Shown piece by piece: positions 23,545 to 26,371 of a stretch of 26,371 bases of DNA (the first letter of the stretch is position 1; each line of letters opens with the position of its first letter). The notes below the pieces were generated by a model that had not been told where the DNA came from, did not search any database, and worked only from the letters and a program-made list of their open reading frames with translations. Source of the DNA: Clostridium sp. CAG:914. GTDB lineage: Bacteria > Bacillota_I > Bacilli_A > RF39 > UBA660. The DNA is taken from positions 1,287-27,657 of the forward strand of contig FR902160.1 in the NCBI GenBank assembly GCA_000437895.1, written 5' to 3'. Position numbers and translations under genes: made by a program.

Positions 23545-24222
23545 TTACATAACATATAACAAAATACATAAAAAGTGTAACAAACTACCAATATCAACCA
23601 AAACATGAAATACAGTATGATAATACTTTTTCTTAGCACCAATACCATATAATATAGCCCCTATAGTATAAGCTACTCCACCTAAAACTAACAACCATGT
23701 CCCAGTTCTACCAAGTATTAAAGTAAACTTATCACATATACAAATACATGCCCATCCCATAACTAGATAACATATCATAGAAAAAGTTTTATATTTTTTT
23801 AAATCTATAGAATTAAGTACAATACCAAGTATGGCAAAACCCCATATTACTCCAAATAATGTCCAACCTAATGCTGGGCTATACTCTCTAACTGCACACA
23901 AAACTATTGGTGTATATGTACCAGCAATTAATAAAAATATTGTACAATGATCTATTATCTGAAAAACCTTCTTTGCTGTAAGTTTAGGACTAAGACCATG
24001 ATATATACTAGACATAGTATAAAGTAAAATCATCATAGCTCCAAATATTGAGCCAGAAACAATACCATAAACATTTTTATTCTTAGCAGCAAAAACAACA
24101 CACAAAACTAATGCTACTATACCAATAACTCCCCCAATAATATGAGTAACCATATTAGCTATTTCTTCCCCTTTAGTATAGTTAGGAAGAGTTCTATCTT
24201 TTAATTTTGTTCTCTTATTCAC
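23545..24222 (-). CDS. Hemolysin III family (PAQR/YqfA-like) membrane protein
   Basis: A 225-residue seven-helix membrane protein of the hemolysin III/PAQR family (COG1272). Diagnostic elements are the N-terminal GEEIANMVTHIIGGVIGIVAL, SSIYHGLSP with its conserved Ser and His, DHCTIFLLIAGTYTPI, and the final helix region YYHTVFHVLVDIGSLLHFLCIL with two more histidines. Ser, His and Asp residues form the putative metal-dependent hydrolase site known in PAQR proteins. Despite the name most members are not shown to lyse cells. The start is a GTG at 24222 preceded by AAGGAGGAT. It has its own promoter and is encoded opposite to the regulator gene. Confidence 0.93.
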   Translation of the reverse strand: MNKRTKLKDRTLPNYTKGEEIANMVTHIIGGVIGIVALVLCVVFAAKNKNVYGIVSGSIFGAMMILLYTMSSIYHGLSPKLTAKKVFQIIDHCTIFLLIAGTYTPIVLCAVREYSPALGWTLFGVIWGFAILGIVLNSIDLKKYKTFSMICYLVMGWACICICDKFTLILGRTGTWLLVLGGVAYTIGAILYGIGAKKKYYHTVFHVLVDIGSLLHFLCILLYVM

Positions 24223-24254
24223 ACTGTAATATCCTCCTTGTTAAATCTAAATAT

Positions 24255-24283
24255 ATTATATATCAAAGACAACAAAAGGTAAA
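24255..24283 (-). promoter_or_regulatory. hemolysin III gene promoter
   Basis: On the minus strand TTTACC (24283-24278), a 17-base spacer and a perfect TATAAT (24260-24255) precede the gene. It starts in the short gap after the truncated amidase gene, so hemolysin III expression does not depend on the interrupted upstream gene. Confidence 0.65.
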
Positions 24284-24313
24284 TATTGCTTATAAAATTT
24301 TACATCATATATT

Positions 24314-25273
24314 TTAAGATACCTCTCTTACCATTAAAATTTGTCCAACACTTAAAGTTGTATTCTTAAGATTATTTAAAGTTATTAACTTATCAACAGT
24401 AGTATTAAATTTTCTAGCAATCTGATATAAATTATCTCCAGGTTTTACCATATATATAGTTTCTAATTCATTAGGAACTATTAATTTTTGTCCAATAGAT
24501 ATCATATTACTAGTTAAATTATTAGCCTTTTTAAGTTCATCCACAGTTGTGTTCAATCCTGATGCAATAGAATAAAGAGTATCTCCCTTCTTTACAATAT
24601 ATTCCTTAGTTTGTAGACTAGAACCAGGAACCTTCAATAATTGCCCAATAGTTAAAACATTACTAGTTAACCCATTAAGTTTTTTTAATTCATCAACAGT
24701 CGTATTATATTCCAAAGCTATCTTATATAAGGTATCTCCAGACTTAACCTTATATACACTCCCCTCTTCTATAGACATAACTATTGATGGAATATTAAGT
24801 ACTTGACCAACAGTCAACAAGTTTGTTGATAGATTATTTAATTTCTTAAGTTCATCCACAGTTGTGTTCAAATCTTTTGCAATAGAATATAAAGTATCAC
24901 CCTTCTTCACAATATAAGTATTTGTAACAAGTTCCTTCTTAGGTACATAAGGTAACCCCTTATACTCTAATACAGCCTTTATAACAGCCTCCCCAAGCTC
25001 TTTATAATTATCTTCAATAAACTTCCTATCTTTATCATTATCAATAAAACCATATTCTACTATAACAGGCTCAGTAACCCCAGTATTTCTCAACATATAA
25101 TAATAATCCTTAGAACTATCTGTTGGTAATCTCCTCTGATAAGTCTTCCTAGTCTTCTGTCCCGTATCCCCAATATTATGTAATATATTATTTGCCAAAA
25201 TAGAATTATTACGAAGTGCATAGATTACTTCTGCACCTTCGCCACCCCCGAAGTCGTAGAATGTAGGCAGGTA
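24314..25273 (-). pseudogene. N-acetylmuramoyl-L-alanine amidase, 3' fragment with four LysM repeats
   Basis: The frame encodes the C-terminal part of an Amidase_3 enzyme, which cuts the bond between muramic acid and L-alanine in peptidoglycan. It opens at 25273 with FGGGEGAEVIYALRNNS and continues LANNILHNIG, QRRLPTDSSKDYYYMLRNTG and VIVEYGFIDN, which holds the catalytic Glu. Four LysM modules that bind peptidoglycan follow (from 24919 to 24326). The N-terminal half is absent: no zinc-binding His-Gly-Gly or Glu motif, no signal peptide and no proper start (a TTG at 25198 is mid-domain). The frame is cut by TAA at 25276, 12 bases from the end of a serine recombinase gene. I infer the gene was split by an integrated element; the missing half should lie beyond the right edge. 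Confidence 0.78.
24326..24919 (-). repeat. four tandem LysM-encoding repeats
   Basis: Each unit encodes about 44 residues of the form (Y)xVKxGDTLYxIA...NTTVDELKKLNxL...xxGQxLxVP, spaced by 7-10 residue linkers. Units one and three, counted from the protein N-terminus, share a 26-base identical DNA stretch (24846-24871 and 24531-24556) and are the most alike, which points to recent duplication or gene conversion. Confidence 0.85.
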
Positions 25274-25285
25274 TTAACTAACCTT
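25240..25285. other. probable attachment-site junction of the integrated element
   Basis: The amidase reading frame loses family resemblance here and the recombinase gene ends at 25286. The stretch is GC-richer than its surroundings (CGCCACCCCCGAAG around 25240-25253) and contains CTTCG...GAAG symmetry. Serine integrase sites are short imperfect inverted repeats, so one hybrid site (attL or attR) is expected here. The exact crossover dinucleotide cannot be set from one end. Confidence 0.5.
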
Positions 25286-26371
25286 TTATTTATTAAAATT
25301 ATATATTATTTCTACATTTTTATCTTTATCAACAATTATTTTATCTACTAGTATAAATAATAATTCTCTAGTAGGTTTTTTCATACTAATTAATTCTTTT
25401 ATTTTTTGTTTTATTTCTTCATCATTATTTTTTTTAGGAACTTCATAAATAGAATTTTCTAATTCTTTTATTCTAGAATTGTATGTTCTTATTAAATTTT
25501 CTGTGTTAGAAGATAATCTTGTATAAGTATCAACTGAGATTATCCCATTATATTTATCTTCGTATAAAGCATCTATTTTTAGTTGTAGTTCTTTGATATT
25601 ATTTTCTAATTTTTGTTTTTCTATAATCAAATCTTCCTTGTTATCTTTCTCACTTTTTATATTAGACACTAAACTATCAATATCAACTTTTTCTATATAC
25701 TTTTTACAAGTTTTTTTAATTTGATTTAAAACTGCCTTTTCAAAACTATTATATTCTGAAAAGTGGGGTTCACATAATCTTTGTCTTGGACTTCTAGAAT
25801 ATTTGTTGCAATTTATAGACCAGTAATTGCGTTTTTCTCTATAACTAACCGTTAGCTTATTACCACACTCTTTGCAATAAAGTAAGCCCTCTAATAACCT
25901 CTGTGAACGGTTTAATTTTACTGTTCTAGTTCTATTAGCACTTGTCTGTATTTGATTAAATATTACTCCATCTACTAATGGTTCATGAGTATTTTCTACA
26001 ATTATCCAATATTCACTAGAAAGACATATTCTCTTTTGTGACTTATAGTTTAATTTTGTCTGAACATTTTGAATCATATCACCAGTATACATTCTATTTT
26101 TTAATATTTTGTTAATCGTACTACAAGTCCAAATGTATCCATTTATTTGTCTTTTTGATTTTTTTATTTGTTTATATGTACTTGGTGTTGGAATATTTTC
26201 GTTATTCAATCTTTCGATTATATCTGATATTTTATCTCCTCTTGATACTTCATTAAATATTCTTTTTACTATCCATGCTGTGTCTGGATTCGGTATTAGA
26301 TGTCCTTTATCAAATGGATCTCTCATGTACCCAAAACTGGGTTTACTACCTATAAACTTACCTTTCACTTT
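25274..26371. mobile_element. left end of an integrated element (prophage or integrative element), partial
   Basis: The segment from the break in the amidase gene to the window end carries only the recombinase gene. The rest of the element, with cargo and the second attachment site, lies outside the window, so its type cannot be decided here. Confidence 0.6.
25286..26371 (-). CDS. Large serine recombinase, C-terminal part (cut by right edge)
   Basis: The frame is open through the window end and lacks the N-terminal resolvase domain with the catalytic serine. Visible parts are the start of the recombinase domain (GKFIGSKPSFGYMRDPFDKG...IVKRIFNEVSRG, then DIIERLNNENIPTPS and TINKILKNRMYTGDMIQN), a zinc ribbon with CKEC, Cys187 and Cys199 (numbered from the GTG at 26368), and a long Lys/Glu-rich coiled coil (about 215-300). 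Next comes the C-terminal RELLFILVDKIIVDKDKNVEIIY. This is the layout of large serine integrases of phages and conjugative elements, which integrate at a single site without host factors. It is probably the enzyme that inserted this element into the amidase gene. Confidence 0.93.
   Translation of the reverse strand, partial: KVKGKFIGSKPSFGYMRDPFDKGHLIPNPDTAWIVKRIFNEVSRGDKISDIIERLNNENIPTPSTYKQIKKSKRQINGYIWTCSTINKILKNRMYTGDMIQNVQTKLNYKSQKRICLSSEYWIIVENTHEPLVDGVIFNQIQTSANRTRTVKLNRSQRLLEGLLYCKECGNKLTVSYREKRNYWSINCNKYSRSPRQRLCEPHFSEYNSFEKAVLNQIKKTCKKYIEKVDIDSLVSNIKSEKDNKEDLIIEKQKLENNIKELQLKIDALYEDKYNGIISVDTYTRLSSNTENLIRTYNSRIKELENSIYEVPKKNNDEEIKQKIKELISMKKPTRELLFILVDKIIVDKDKNVEIIYNFNK

Noticed and set aside
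1..26371. CRISPR arrays, tRNA or rRNA genes
   Set aside because: No regularly spaced repeats, cloverleaf sequences or rRNA motifs were recognised by eye on either strand.

Overview
The window is a very AT-rich replication-origin region from a low-GC Bacillota of the Bacilli branch. Support comes from an RNA polymerase delta subunit, a ComK-family protein, the block rpmH-rnpA-yidC-jag-mnmE-mnmG-rsmG-parB, and the cluster dnaA-dnaN-recF-gyrB-gyrA. It has a wall (class A PBP, amidase with LysM repeats). TGG encodes tryptophan and TGA ends rsmG inside its terminator, so the standard bacterial code is used rather than the Mollicutes code. The small gene set and extreme AT content suggest a reduced, possibly host-associated lineage such as RF39-like uncultured Bacilli. 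That placement is inference.

Left part (1-7877, all minus): gyrA (cut by the left edge), gyrB, recF, a ComK-family gene, dnaN and dnaA. oriC is bipartite, with DnaA boxes upstream of dnaA (7925-8128) and between dnaA and dnaN (6423-6511). The second cluster abuts a (ATT)7 run that may act as an unwinding element. Between oriC and rpmH sits a HerA-type ATPase gene (8165-9919), which separates rpmH from dnaA.

Middle part (9992-17577, mostly plus): a consensus promoter drives rpmH, then rnpA-yidC-jag, which overlap or touch. A second unit is mnmE-mnmG-rsmG with a clear terminator. parB/noc follows, with a TTG start and an unusually long Asn/Pro/Gln-rich linker that holds an in-frame internal ATG with its own Shine-Dalgarno. 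A class A PBP gene converges on it through a shared terminator.

Right part (19600-26371): a ywiB-like gene that appears to start at ATT; a 316-residue protein that looks like an arginyl-tRNA synthetase stripped of its catalytic motifs, sitting where argS normally lies; and rpoE. Next comes an operon of two divergent tandem YpdP/YhhQ-like membrane proteins and an XRE-S24 regulator whose catalytic lysine appears to be arginine. A hemolysin-III family gene follows on the minus strand. At the right edge a large serine recombinase gene directly abuts a 5'-truncated amidase gene, which looks like one end of an integrated element that split the amidase.

The observations I rate highest are the ArgS-derived pseudoenzyme, the element-split amidase, the tandem transporter-like pair with Asp/Glu changed to Asn/Gln, the ComK-family gene inside the origin cluster, and the ParB extension with internal start.
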